Positions 1-7,370 of a DNA stretch of 18,504 nt are shown one piece after another. Both the position numbers and the translations under genes were made by a program. The stretch comes from Bacteriovorax sp. UBA1852. Lineage in GTDB: Bacteria; Bdellovibrionota; Bacteriovoracia; Bacteriovoracales; Bacteriovoracaceae. How positions within the stretch are numbered: position 1 is the first letter of the stretch; every line of letters begins with the position of its first letter. The notes under the pieces are model-generated. The model made no database searches. It had not been told where the DNA came from and saw only the letters and a program-made list of their open reading frames with translations. The stretch lies in contig DDIK01000134.1 in the NCBI GenBank assembly GCA_002338505.1, forward strand, positions 1-18,504, given 5' to 3'.

Positions 1-790
1 TTGCAATATCGGTTGAAAATTCATGATGGTCGGGATGGTGGTGAGATAAGAGAATTTTTGAAATGTCTTTAAAACTCACCTCTCTTTCAATTGAATTAAT
101 GAGTTTCTCTAATTCATCTTTATCACTCGGAGATGGGTCAACGAGGACATAATCAGTATCCCCTATTAAAAAACAATTTGTTCTATTGGCCGGAGGAAAA
201 GTATGCGACAGAGGTAAGAACTGTCTTATTCCATGAACAGGCCTAATCATAGGTACTTCTTTGGCGCTATCATATTTAAGATTGGGATCGATTATCTTAT
301 TAGAATTTATATCACGTGCAAGGTCTTCAAGAATAGTGATCATCGGAGGAACAACAAGCATCTTAGAATTATTATACATTTCAAAAGCTTCTTCATTTTT
401 TAACCAAGACGCTTTTTCAATCTCTCCTGCATCAAGAGAGAAGCTGGGTTTTTCATTAAGGTAGACTTTGACATAGAGATTTCTAAATCGGTGAGGATTA
501 AAATCAGGGGTGATGGCCTCTCCAAGAAGAGAGATGTGTTTAATTAAAGACTGATTATCTTTGTGGTCCAGATCAAAGTTCAACTCTTCATCGAGCTCTC
601 TACTTAGAGCATGCAGAAATCGCGCCTCAATTCCGTACTGCTCACTAAGCTTGTGTTCTCTATTATCTTCTTTATCAACCTTTCCTCCCGGAAAAGAAAA
701 GTATCCAGGAAAGGCCCTAAGATGACTTTGTCTCTTGATAAAGAACACATCATCTTCGTGAATTAGGATAGCAGAGACAGATTCTCTCAT
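1..790 (-). CDS. Nudix hydrolase / metallo-beta-lactamase fusion protein (3' end outside window)
   Basis: My own translation of the complement from the ATG at 790-788 gives an open frame of 263 codons that runs off the left edge. Residues 16-36 (FFIKR..., R25, G29, FPGG) fit the extra signature of CoA-diphosphatase Nudix proteins, R-[SA]-x3-R-x3-G-x3-FPGG, except that Gln replaces the Ser/Ala. The Nudix helix follows as RELDEEL (64-70), but about 14 extra residues separate it from the FPGG, as in NUDT19-like proteins. From about residue 185 a metallo-beta-lactamase fold begins, and HHHPDHH (250-256) is its HxHxDH zinc motif. The start codon overlaps the IOR stop (ATGA), so the two are translationally coupled. 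Family knowledge suggests CoA or acyl-CoA diphosphate hydrolysis plus (thio)ester hydrolysis. The exact substrate is inference. Confidence 0.8.
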   Translation of the reverse strand, partial: MRESVSAILIHEDDVFFIKRQSHLRAFPGYFSFPGGKVDKEDNREHKLSEQYGIEARFLHALSRELDEELNFDLDHKDNQSLIKHISLLGEAITPDFNPHRFRNLYVKVYLNEKPSFSLDAGEIEKASWLKNEEAFEMYNNSKMLVVPPMITILEDLARDINSNKIIDPNLKYDSAKEVPMIRPVHGIRQFLPLSHTFPPANRTNCFLIGDTDYVLVDPSPSDKDELEKLINSIEREVSFKDISKILLSHHHPDHHEFSTDIA

Positions 791-3700
791 GACAGGCCAA
801 GCTCCTTAAAAGTACTTTCTGCTTTTAAATATCTCACTTCTCGGTAACCTTTAATATTTTCAAGTTTCTTTACGGCAGATCGTCTTGATTGTCCCTCAAA
901 TTTCTTAGGTATTTTATTTAAGAGAGAGTCTCTGATCTCAAGTGCAATTTCACGCTCTTTCTTATGCCAAGCTGGCAAAAGAAATCGCAAAAAGCGCATA
1001 TGTCTCATAAGAGCGAGCATCCAGTCTTTCGGAGAAATATCAAATTCAATCTTTTTTCCAAAGAGATCAAAAGAAGGCCTATTAATTCTAACCTTTTTAT
1101 AACTCGTTCCCATATCTGCATACAAAGTATTATCAATATCTCTTAGAATTGGCGAAATCATTTGATGAGCGATGAAAACTTCATCTTTAACAAAGTACGT
1201 TTTAGCAAAACTTCTAAATGCAATATCTCGCTCCTCACCTTCATAAATAGATTCAAGCGCTTTAGCACCGGAGATAAATTCTTTAACATGTGCTCCACGA
1301 TCATAGATATAGAGATCATGGATAATTTGAATAATATCTCTCTTAGAAACCCAAGAAAGCTTAGCGGCAGCACTACCCAGATTCTTTTCAAAGTCATCTA
1401 GAAAGTATGAGGACTTCATACCAAGAAATAAAGATGACTTAATAGACTCCTTTGCAAGAGTAAGGTAATTACTTTTTTGAGCATTCTTAATATATAGCTT
1501 TTCAAACTCGCTATCTCCAAGTTCAAAGAGCTTAGCACCAAAGAAGAAAGCATCACAGTTTGCTTGGCCTTCACTGCTCTTAATAGCTTTACGAATTGAA
1601 TCGAGAAGCTCACTATCACTAAATGGCAACATTCCCTTGCCATAACAAAAACCAAGAATCATTGATGAAGCATAGATACTTTTTCCAAGTAATTCATTTG
1701 AATACTTCTTAAATGGTTTTGTTATAACGTGATCCTTACCCTTCAAAGATAAGAGAATATCTGCTCTTGTCATTCCCCTTCTTTCAACTTCATCGTCTAA
1801 GAGAATTGAAAGTGGCACTTGAAAGTCATCATCAAGAACGGCGATCCCTGAAGAATTTAAGAATTCAAGTTTTGAGACACCATCTAAGAGATCCGTGGAT
1901 AATAAGAGATCTGCACTTCCTAAAGGAGTGACGGCACCCATAGATTTCTCTTTATTAACAATAGAGAGATGTGAGGTCACATTTCCATTTCTTTGAGCAA
2001 GACCCTTTTGATCCATGAATTTAAAATCGAGATCATTTCTGCCACCCATACTTCCTGATGAAACAGAGAGAATTTTTGAGATCGTTGTAATCCCTGAGCC
2101 ACCTACTCCTGTGACAACAATTCTTAAAGCGTCACCTGAAGCAATATCATCAAATGATTTAAGAAGATCAGGTTTTTTAAGCTCTGTGATGTCTGAAGTG
2201 AACGAGAGATCTTTGTACTTTGTTGGATGAAAATTTGAAACCTTTACTAATTCAAAGCTTGGACAGGCCTTAAGTTTAGTACAATAGCTATCAGAAACGC
2301 AGACCTGAGGATCAATCATGACCTTCGATCCATATGCATCAAAAGTTTTTGTGAGACCTGGACAGCCAGTATTTTCAACACAGACACGACAATCTTCACA
2401 GGCCAGAGTATTAATTTGATAAAACTCTTTTTCTTTAAGAGTTCCACGAGACTTAAGCTCTTTTCTCTCTGCACTTCTCTTACGTGCACCATAAGTTAGA
2501 GCACATTCTTTATTAGAGACAATAACTTTAATGCCAGGTTTCTTGATCACTGATCTCATATGATTTTGATAGAAATAGCGATCACTAGGATTAACTTCTA
2601 AGACTTCTGTGACCCCAAGACTTTTCACTGTCCCGATCAAACTTTGGCGAGGTCTAGACTCTCCCTCTACTGAAATACCTGAACGCGGAGTCATTTGATG
2701 ACCTGTCATTGCAGTATTGTCATTATCAAGGAGAATATATGTAATATCGTGACCGAGTTGAACAGAGTTAGAAATATCTGTTAGTCCAGAATGAAAGAAA
2801 GTTGAATCTCCCATTAAAACGACACTAGGGTTCTCAGTGAAAATATCCATTCCCGATCCAAGAGCGCCACCTTGGCCCATGGCCGAGAGATTATGCATTT
2901 CTTTAAAAGGAGGTAAGAATGAGAGCGAGTAACAGCCCACATCACCATGAGTAATGAGATCGATTCCTTGACTCTTTAGCCAGCCTCTTAAGTCTTTTAA
3001 AAGACTTAATGTCTCACGATGTGGACAACCAGGGCAAAAAGTTGGAAGTCTCTTTGGGAGAATCCCATCAATTCCTCGTCTTTCTTTTTTAAGCTCTTCG
3101 CATGAAAAGTTAGATAAATTTCTTAGTAATTCATTGAGTTTTTGTTCAGCAATTTCATAGCTTATACCACCGTGAGCAGGAAAGCCCTCGTGACTTTTTT
3201 CATTATAGTGAAAGTACTTTCCATGAACACGACACTTAATGCCTTTTTCCTGACAAAGAGACTTAATCTCATTTTCAAGAAAGTCTCTCTTTTCTTCGAC
3301 GATGATCACCTCATCTAATCCCTCGAGATATGGCACGAGGAAGTCTTTTACAAGAGGATATGAACAAGCGACTTTATAAAGAGAATAACTATCCATGAGA
3401 TCGTGATTCTCAAGATACTCTTTCACTGTTTCATAGATAACACCTGAGCTGATAAAGCCGACTTTTGACTCTGTATTTCCCATCTCTTTATCAAGTTTGA
3501 ATTCCTTAAGAACTTTTTCGACCTTTGGAAAACGCTCGTTAATCATACGCACGTCTGCCATCAAAGAGTTTGGTGGCACCATGACATTCTTAGAGAGATC
3601 AAATGTTGTGGGATCAATATCAATCAATTCATTATCAAGAGTCTGTGCTTCACCAATCTCAACGCGGCCACCACCCTCGGCCATAAAAGTTGTGAGAAGT

Positions 3701-4224
3701 AATCCTTGATAGAGACTTGTCTTCTTTGAAATTTGAAGGGCCACACCCATCCAATCTTTTAATTCTGTAGGAGTACTTGGTTCAAGAAAAGGGATGTGAA
3801 GGTGCTTATATAAGTAGCGTGAATCTGCAGCAGTAGAAGTTGACATCGACCAAGGATCATCACCTACGACAACCACAACACCTGGATAAATATCTTCTCC
3901 ACTTTCGTCTTTCTTTGGAACACCAGGATTTGCGAAGTTACCAACACTCAAGGCATCAGACGCGACATGTAGGCCCATGGACTTCATGGCAACGACGGCA
4001 TCTTTACCAGCTTGCTTTGCCCCACTGACCATGGCCGCAGCATTGGCCTCAGAATTCGCAATGGCAACGCGGATGCCCATTGATTGTAATTCATCTTTTC
4101 TCTTATAGAGAATATTGAAATATTCGGCCAGAGGAGAACCTGGATAGCCTGTATACAAAGAAAACCCTGCTTCAAGTCCACCCTGAATTATTAATTCATT
4201 ACCGTTTAATATTTTATAACTCAT
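787..4224 (-). CDS. indolepyruvate ferredoxin oxidoreductase, fused alpha/beta form
   Basis: Oxidatively decarboxylates arylpyruvates (indolepyruvate, phenylpyruvate, 4-hydroxyphenylpyruvate) to arylacetyl-CoA, passing electrons to ferredoxin. At 1145 aa it has the length and layout of the fused proteobacterial enzymes: pyruvate-ferredoxin-type N-terminal domain (about 1-385), CPGCPHR and TPP-binding domain (about 395-580, with GDSTFF and a downstream NDN), a cysteine cluster for Fe-S centres (about 605-660, C-x2-C-x2-C-x5-C, then three more Cys), a gamma domain beginning with GVGGSG (about 700-890), and a C-terminal domain of the kind found only in fused forms. I chose the ATG at 4224 because AAAAGG lies six bases upstream of it. 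An in-frame ATG at 4260 adds 12 residues but lies upstream of the predicted transcription start. Substrate preference among arylpyruvates cannot be read from sequence. Confidence 0.9.
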   Translation of the reverse strand: MSYKILNGNELIIQGGLEAGFSLYTGYPGSPLAEYFNILYKRKDELQSMGIRVAIANSEANAAAMVSGAKQAGKDAVVAMKSMGLHVASDALSVGNFANPGVPKKDESGEDIYPGVVVVVGDDPWSMSTSTAADSRYLYKHLHIPFLEPSTPTELKDWMGVALQISKKTSLYQGLLLTTFMAEGGGRVEIGEAQTLDNELIDIDPTTFDLSKNVMVPPNSLMADVRMINERFPKVEKVLKEFKLDKEMGNTESKVGFISSGVIYETVKEYLENHDLMDSYSLYKVACSYPLVKDFLVPYLEGLDEVIIVEEKRDFLENEIKSLCQEKGIKCRVHGKYFHYNEKSHEGFPAHGGISYEIAEQKLNELLRNLSNFSCEELKKERRGIDGILPKRLPTFCPGCPHRETLSLLKDLRGWLKSQGIDLITHGDVGCYSLSFLPPFKEMHNLSAMGQGGALGSGMDIFTENPSVVLMGDSTFFHSGLTDISNSVQLGHDITYILLDNDNTAMTGHQMTPRSGISVEGESRPRQSLIGTVKSLGVTEVLEVNPSDRYFYQNHMRSVIKKPGIKVIVSNKECALTYGARKRSAERKELKSRGTLKEKEFYQINTLACEDCRVCVENTGCPGLTKTFDAYGSKVMIDPQVCVSDSYCTKLKACPSFELVKVSNFHPTKYKDLSFTSDITELKKPDLLKSFDDIASGDALRIVVTGVGGSGITTISKILSVSSGSMGGRNDLDFKFMDQKGLAQRNGNVTSHLSIVNKEKSMGAVTPLGSADLLLSTDLLDGVSKLEFLNSSGIAVLDDDFQVPLSILLDDEVERRGMTRADILLSLKGKDHVITKPFKKYSNELLGKSIYASSMILGFCYGKGMLPFSDSELLDSIRKAIKSSEGQANCDAFFFGAKLFELGDSEFEKLYIKNAQKSNYLTLAKESIKSSLFLGMKSSYFLDDFEKNLGSAAAKLSWVSKRDIIQIIHDLYIYDRGAHVKEFISGAKALESIYEGEERDIAFRSFAKTYFVKDEVFIAHQMISPILRDIDNTLYADMGTSYKKVRINRPSFDLFGKKIEFDISPKDWMLALMRHMRFLRFLLPAWHKKEREIALEIRDSLLNKIPKKFEGQSRRSAVKKLENIKGYREVRYLKAESTFKELGLS

Positions 4225-4249
4225 TGCATGCCTTTTTATAGTTGATATC

Positions 4250-4278
4250 ATAGTATCCAAGATGGCCTATAATGTCAT
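4250..4278 (-). promoter_or_regulatory. candidate sigma-70 promoter for the IOR operon
   Basis: On the minus strand ATGACA (-35, 4273-4278) is followed after 17 bases by TACTAT (-10, 4250-4255). The expected transcription start is near 4243, giving a leader of about 19 bases that includes the AAAAGG before the ATG at 4224. Element matches are 5/6 and 4/6, judged by eye. Confidence 0.4.
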
Positions 4279-4287
4279 ATTCATTTT

Positions 4288-4316
4288 TTTACAAATAACA
4301 CGCTATTCACTATGCT
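4288..4316 (+). promoter_or_regulatory. candidate sigma-70 promoter for the HPPD-Paa operon
   Basis: TTTACA (4288-4293, 5/6 match) is separated by 17 bases from TATGCT (4311-4316, 4/6 match). Transcription would begin near 4323, leaving about 22 bases of leader with the GAGAGGA ribosome site. Only nine bases separate this promoter from the oppositely facing IOR promoter, so one regulator bound here could control both units. I see no obvious operator palindrome. Confidence 0.4.
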
Positions 4317-4344
4317 TTGTTATATTTTTATTAGAGAGGATTTT

Positions 4345-5433
4345 ATGAAGAGCAAGATATCTGACAAGAACCCACTTGGGATTTTAGCAATTGATCACCT
4401 CGAGTTCACATGTGACTCACTAGAGACTAAAACAAAAGAGCTATTCTATACGTTTGGTTTTGAAAAGACTTATATCAGCAATGACTCTGAGAAATCAAAA
4501 TCAGAATTATTTTCGCAGGGACAAGTAAGATTTCTTCTTATTGAAGGTACTGAAAATAGTCAGTCTCGAAAATATTTTAATGATCATGGTGAAGGAATTT
4601 CAACAATCTCATTTCTTGTTGAAGACTGCGAGCACGCTTATAATGAAGCATTTAAAAGAGGGGCGACATCAGTAGGAGCTGTTGAGACTATCGAAAGTGA
4701 ACATGGTGTCTATAAGTCTGCAAGTATCCAAGGTTTTGGAGACGTGAGAAATGAATTTATCCAAAGGCCTAATAAGCACTTTAGACCAAATATGACAAAG
4801 CTTGAAAGTGATCAATCGGCAAAACCACTCTCTTCTCGAGTGGCGAGAATTGATCACCTGACAAATAATGTTCCTAAGGGTGAGATGAAGAAATGGGTTG
4901 ATTTCTATAAAGAAATTTATGGATTTGAAGTCACTCGCTACTTTGATATTAAAGGTGTTAAAACAGGGCTTCAATCAGAGGTCGTTCAACTTGCAGATGG
5001 CGCAGTTATTATTCCTATTAATGAACCTGAAGCAGAGAATGGAAAGTCACAAATTCAAGAATTTCTTGATCTTCATAAAGGTGCCGGTGTTCAACATATC
5101 GCACTGACATGTGGAGATATTATGTCGACAGTAAAAGAGCTACGTGAAAGAGATGTTAAATTTCTTGATATCCCACATACCTACTATGAAGACATACCAA
5201 AGAGAGAGTTCACGGTTACAGAAGAAATTAGCGAACTTGAAGATAGACAATTACTCGTTGATGGAGACAAGGAAGGATATCTTATTCAAAACTTTACAGA
5301 GACTTATGTCGGGCCATTATTCTTTGAATTCATTCAACGAAAAAAGCATGATGGTTTTGGAGAAGGAAACTTTCAAGCGCTCTTTGACGCTATAGAAAGA
5401 GATCAAATGAAAAGAGGCTATTTAAATAAATAA
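4345..5433 (+). CDS. hppD: 4-hydroxyphenylpyruvate dioxygenase
   Basis: Non-haem iron(II) enzyme that turns 4-hydroxyphenylpyruvate and O2 into homogentisate and CO2; the family can also turn phenylpyruvate into 2-hydroxyphenylacetate. The 362-aa product has two VOC (glyoxalase-like) halves. The iron ligands are visible in the C-terminal half: His171 (in IDHLTNN), His251 (in VQHIAL) and Glu328 (in FFEFIQR). The C-terminal block LLVDGDKEGYL...IQRKKHDGFGEGNF is typical of the family. The ATG at 4345 has GAGAGGA four bases upstream; the earlier in-frame ATG at 4312 falls inside the predicted -10 element, so I rejected it. It opens the operon, but no homogentisate dioxygenase, maleylacetoacetate isomerase or fumarylacetoacetase gene follows. 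Confidence 0.92.
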   Translation: MKSKISDKNPLGILAIDHLEFTCDSLETKTKELFYTFGFEKTYISNDSEKSKSELFSQGQVRFLLIEGTENSQSRKYFNDHGEGISTISFLVEDCEHAYNEAFKRGATSVGAVETIESEHGVYKSASIQGFGDVRNEFIQRPNKHFRPNMTKLESDQSAKPLSSRVARIDHLTNNVPKGEMKKWVDFYKEIYGFEVTRYFDIKGVKTGLQSEVVQLADGAVIIPINEPEAENGKSQIQEFLDLHKGAGVQHIALTCGDIMSTVKELRERDVKFLDIPHTYYEDIPKREFTVTEEISELEDRQLLVDGDKEGYLIQNFTETYVGPLFFEFIQRKKHDGFGEGNFQALFDAIERDQMKRGYLNK

Positions 5434-5446
5434 TTAAGGAGAAATT

Positions 5447-5758
5447 ATGTATAAACTTATTGCAACTTACAAAGTACCAAAAGATATTGAAGCATTTACT
5501 AAGCACTATGAAGAAGTCCACACTCCACTTGTTAAGAAAGTTCCTGGAGTAAAGGAAATCAGAGTAAATAAAGTATTTGCTGCGCCTATGGGTAAGCCGA
5601 CACTTCACCTTGTTGCTGAAGTTGTCTTTGCTGATGAAGAAACTTTTAAGGCCGCGATGAAGTCCCCAGAGAATATGGCCTCAGGAAAAGACGCTATGAC
5701 ATTTGCAGGTGATCTCGTTTCTGTTCATTTCGCGAAAGAAGAAGTTACACAGCTCTAG
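5447..5758 (+). CDS. EthD-family small protein (ferredoxin-like dimeric barrel fold)
   Basis: A 103-aa protein starting MYKLIATYKVP, with the EthD hallmark HYEEVHTPLVKKVPGVKEI at about residues 24-42 and a C-terminal strand GDLVSVHFA. EthD is named for a protein needed for ethyl tert-butyl ether oxidation by a P450 system; for most members the activity is unknown. The fold (dimeric alpha+beta barrel) is shared with small monooxygenases and muconolactone isomerases. It follows HPPD by 13 bases with a strong TAAGGAGA site, and 17 bases separate it from the hydratase gene. A role in oxidation or in isomerising a ring product is inference from context. It is about the size of PaaB but shows no resemblance to PaaB that I can recognise. 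Confidence 0.8.
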   Translation: MYKLIATYKVPKDIEAFTKHYEEVHTPLVKKVPGVKEIRVNKVFAAPMGKPTLHLVAEVVFADEETFKAAMKSPENMASGKDAMTFAGDLVSVHFAKEEVTQL

Positions 5759-5775
5759 AGGCTTTAGGAATATTT

Positions 5776-6567
5776 ATGAACACAGATTATAAGAATATTA
5801 TTGTCGAAAGTACGCATGAGGATTATCCCCATGTGGCACTTGTGAGACTTAATAGACCAAAAGTTTTAAACGCTCTATCGACTGATCTTATGAACGAGCT
5901 TTCAGAGGCACTCATCAATCTTGATGATGATCCCAATGTGAGAGTTATCATTTTGACTGGAAACGATAGGGCCTTTGCTGCGGGTGCAGATATTGCTCAA
6001 ATGGTTGAGGCCTCACCGATTGATCAAATTAACGATAATCGATTTAGAGCGTGGCAAAAGCTCTCGCTTGTAAATAAGCCCGTTATTGCGGCCGTAAATG
6101 GTTTTGCACTTGGCGGTGGATGTGAACTAGCGATGCATTGTGATCTCATTATATGTGGTGATCAAGCGAAGTTTGGTCAGCCAGAAATCAAGATTGGTAC
6201 GACTCCAGGGGCCGGTGGTACTCAGAGACTGACAAGAGCAATTGGAAAGTCTAAGGCCATGATGATGGTTTTAACTGGAGAGATGATTGATGCTAACACT
6301 GCTCTAGACTGGGGCCTATGCGCGAAGGTTGTTCCTCATCAAACTCTTTTAAAAGAAACTTTTGAAGTAGCAAGTGTTATCGCTAATAGAGCGCCAGTTG
6401 CCGTAAGACTTTGCAAAGAGTCAGTTAACAAGGCCTATGAAATGAGTCAGAGTGATGCTATCGACTATGAAAGAAGAAACTTCTACCTCACCTTCTCTTC
6501 AAAAGATCAAAAAGAAGGCATGAGAGCATTTCTTGAAAAGAGAGATCCTGAATATAAGGGAAATTAA
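5776..6567 (+). CDS. paaF: enoyl-CoA hydratase, PaaF-like (2,3-dehydroadipyl-CoA hydratase)
   Basis: Crotonase-fold protein of 263 aa. Both catalytic glutamates are present: Glu117 in GGGCELAMHCD and Glu137 in FGQPEIKIG. The oxyanion-hole segments AFAAGADI (67-74) and NGFALGGG also appear, and the C-terminus ends in the RDPEYKG type seen in PaaF (TPDFKG in E. coli). In the phenylacetyl-CoA pathway PaaF hydrates 2,3-dehydroadipyl-CoA to 3-hydroxyadipyl-CoA. AGGAA (5766-5770) precedes the ATG, and the stop lies one base from the next start. Assignment to PaaF rather than a generic short-chain hydratase rests on the neighbours and overall similarity to E. coli PaaF recalled from memory. Confidence 0.82.
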   Translation: MNTDYKNIIVESTHEDYPHVALVRLNRPKVLNALSTDLMNELSEALINLDDDPNVRVIILTGNDRAFAAGADIAQMVEASPIDQINDNRFRAWQKLSLVNKPVIAAVNGFALGGGCELAMHCDLIICGDQAKFGQPEIKIGTTPGAGGTQRLTRAIGKSKAMMMVLTGEMIDANTALDWGLCAKVVPHQTLLKETFEVASVIANRAPVAVRLCKESVNKAYEMSQSDAIDYERRNFYLTFSSKDQKEGMRAFLEKRDPEYKGN

Positions 6568-6568
6568 T

Positions 6569-7357
6569 ATGTATGACTTTGAAAATATAATGATCACAGT
6601 AGAAAATCAGATCGGGACTTTGACAATTAATCGTCCTGAAGTTTATGGCGCTCTCACAAGAGATGCTAAGCTTGAAATGATTAGGGCCATAAGAAGTCTT
6701 AATAAGGACAAAGACGTAAAGTGTATTGTGCTAACGGGCTCAGGAAAAGCTTTTTGCTCTGGACAAGATCTCAACGACAGAACCGTCAAAGGCGAAGATC
6801 GCCCCGTGGACCTTGGAGTGACGCTAAAAGAAGAATGGAACCCACTCGTAGACGCTATCAGAAATTCTAAGAAAATAGTGATTGGTGCGATTAATGGTGT
6901 TTGTGCTGGAGCTGGCGTCTCTGTTGCTTTAGCCTGTGATCTTATTGTAAGCGCACCTGGAGTGAAATTTGTTTCTGGTTTTTCAAAGCTAGGCTTATGT
7001 CCAGATGCCGGATCCACTCACACTTTCACAAAGGCACTTGGAGAGAAAAAGGCCCTAGAGTTCTTTCTCTTTAACCAACCTTTAAAGTCAGAGGACATGA
7101 AAGAGCATGGACTTATTAATATGGTCGACGAAAACTATACAGAAACGGCCAAAAATTGGGCCATGGAAGTCGCCTCAATGGCACCATTAGCTGTACAAAT
7201 GATAAAAGAGAATATTAGAAATAGTATTGATCTCTCATACAGTGATAGTATGGATAGAGAAGCACAATGCCAGAGATTTCTTGGTAATTCTATGGATTAC
7301 AAAGAAGGCCTTGGCGCGTTCTTTGAAAAAAGAGCACCACAATTTAAAGGACAATAA
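6569..7357 (+). CDS. paaG: 1,2-epoxyphenylacetyl-CoA isomerase, PaaG-like
   Basis: Second crotonase-fold gene, 262 aa. FCSGQDLNDR (about 63-72) is the characteristic PaaG signature, and FSKLGLCPDAG places the catalytic aspartate at Asp146. As in PaaG, the two hydratase glutamates are absent. PaaG converts the 1,2-epoxide of phenylacetyl-CoA to the seven-membered oxepin-CoA and also shifts a double bond later in the pathway. E. coli has PDCGGTW at this site; here it reads PDAGSTH, a noticeable change. I chose the ATG at 6569, preceded by TAAGGGAA inside the end of paaF, instead of a start at 6533 within paaF. The C-terminus KRAPQFKG matches the family. Confidence 0.85.
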   Translation: MYDFENIMITVENQIGTLTINRPEVYGALTRDAKLEMIRAIRSLNKDKDVKCIVLTGSGKAFCSGQDLNDRTVKGEDRPVDLGVTLKEEWNPLVDAIRNSKKIVIGAINGVCAGAGVSVALACDLIVSAPGVKFVSGFSKLGLCPDAGSTHTFTKALGEKKALEFFLFNQPLKSEDMKEHGLINMVDENYTETAKNWAMEVASMAPLAVQMIKENIRNSIDLSYSDSMDREAQCQRFLGNSMDYKEGLGAFFEKRAPQFKGQ

Positions 7358-7370
7358 AAAGGGGAATAAT

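Noticed and set aside
4225..4260. Longer IOR start at 4260
   Set aside because: The ATG at 4224 has AAAAGG at the right distance and begins with the conserved MSYKILNGNEL block, while the 12 extra residues look unlike the family and lie mostly before the predicted transcription start.
4268..4273. Perfect TATAAT on the plus strand as -10 of the HPPD operon
   Set aside because: No -35 element stands 16-18 bases upstream (the nearest, TTGATA at 4242, is 20 bases away), and TTTACA-17-TATGCT fits better and closer to the gene. It could still be a secondary promoter.
6533..6568. Longer start of the PaaG-like gene
   Set aside because: It lies inside the paaF coding sequence and has no ribosome site; the ATG at 6569 has TAAGGGAA upstream and gives the usual PaaG length.
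7227..7370. Longer start of the PaaA-like gene
   Set aside because: The 48 extra residues would overlap the end of paaG out of frame and do not resemble PaaA; AAAAGGGG marks the ATG at 7371.
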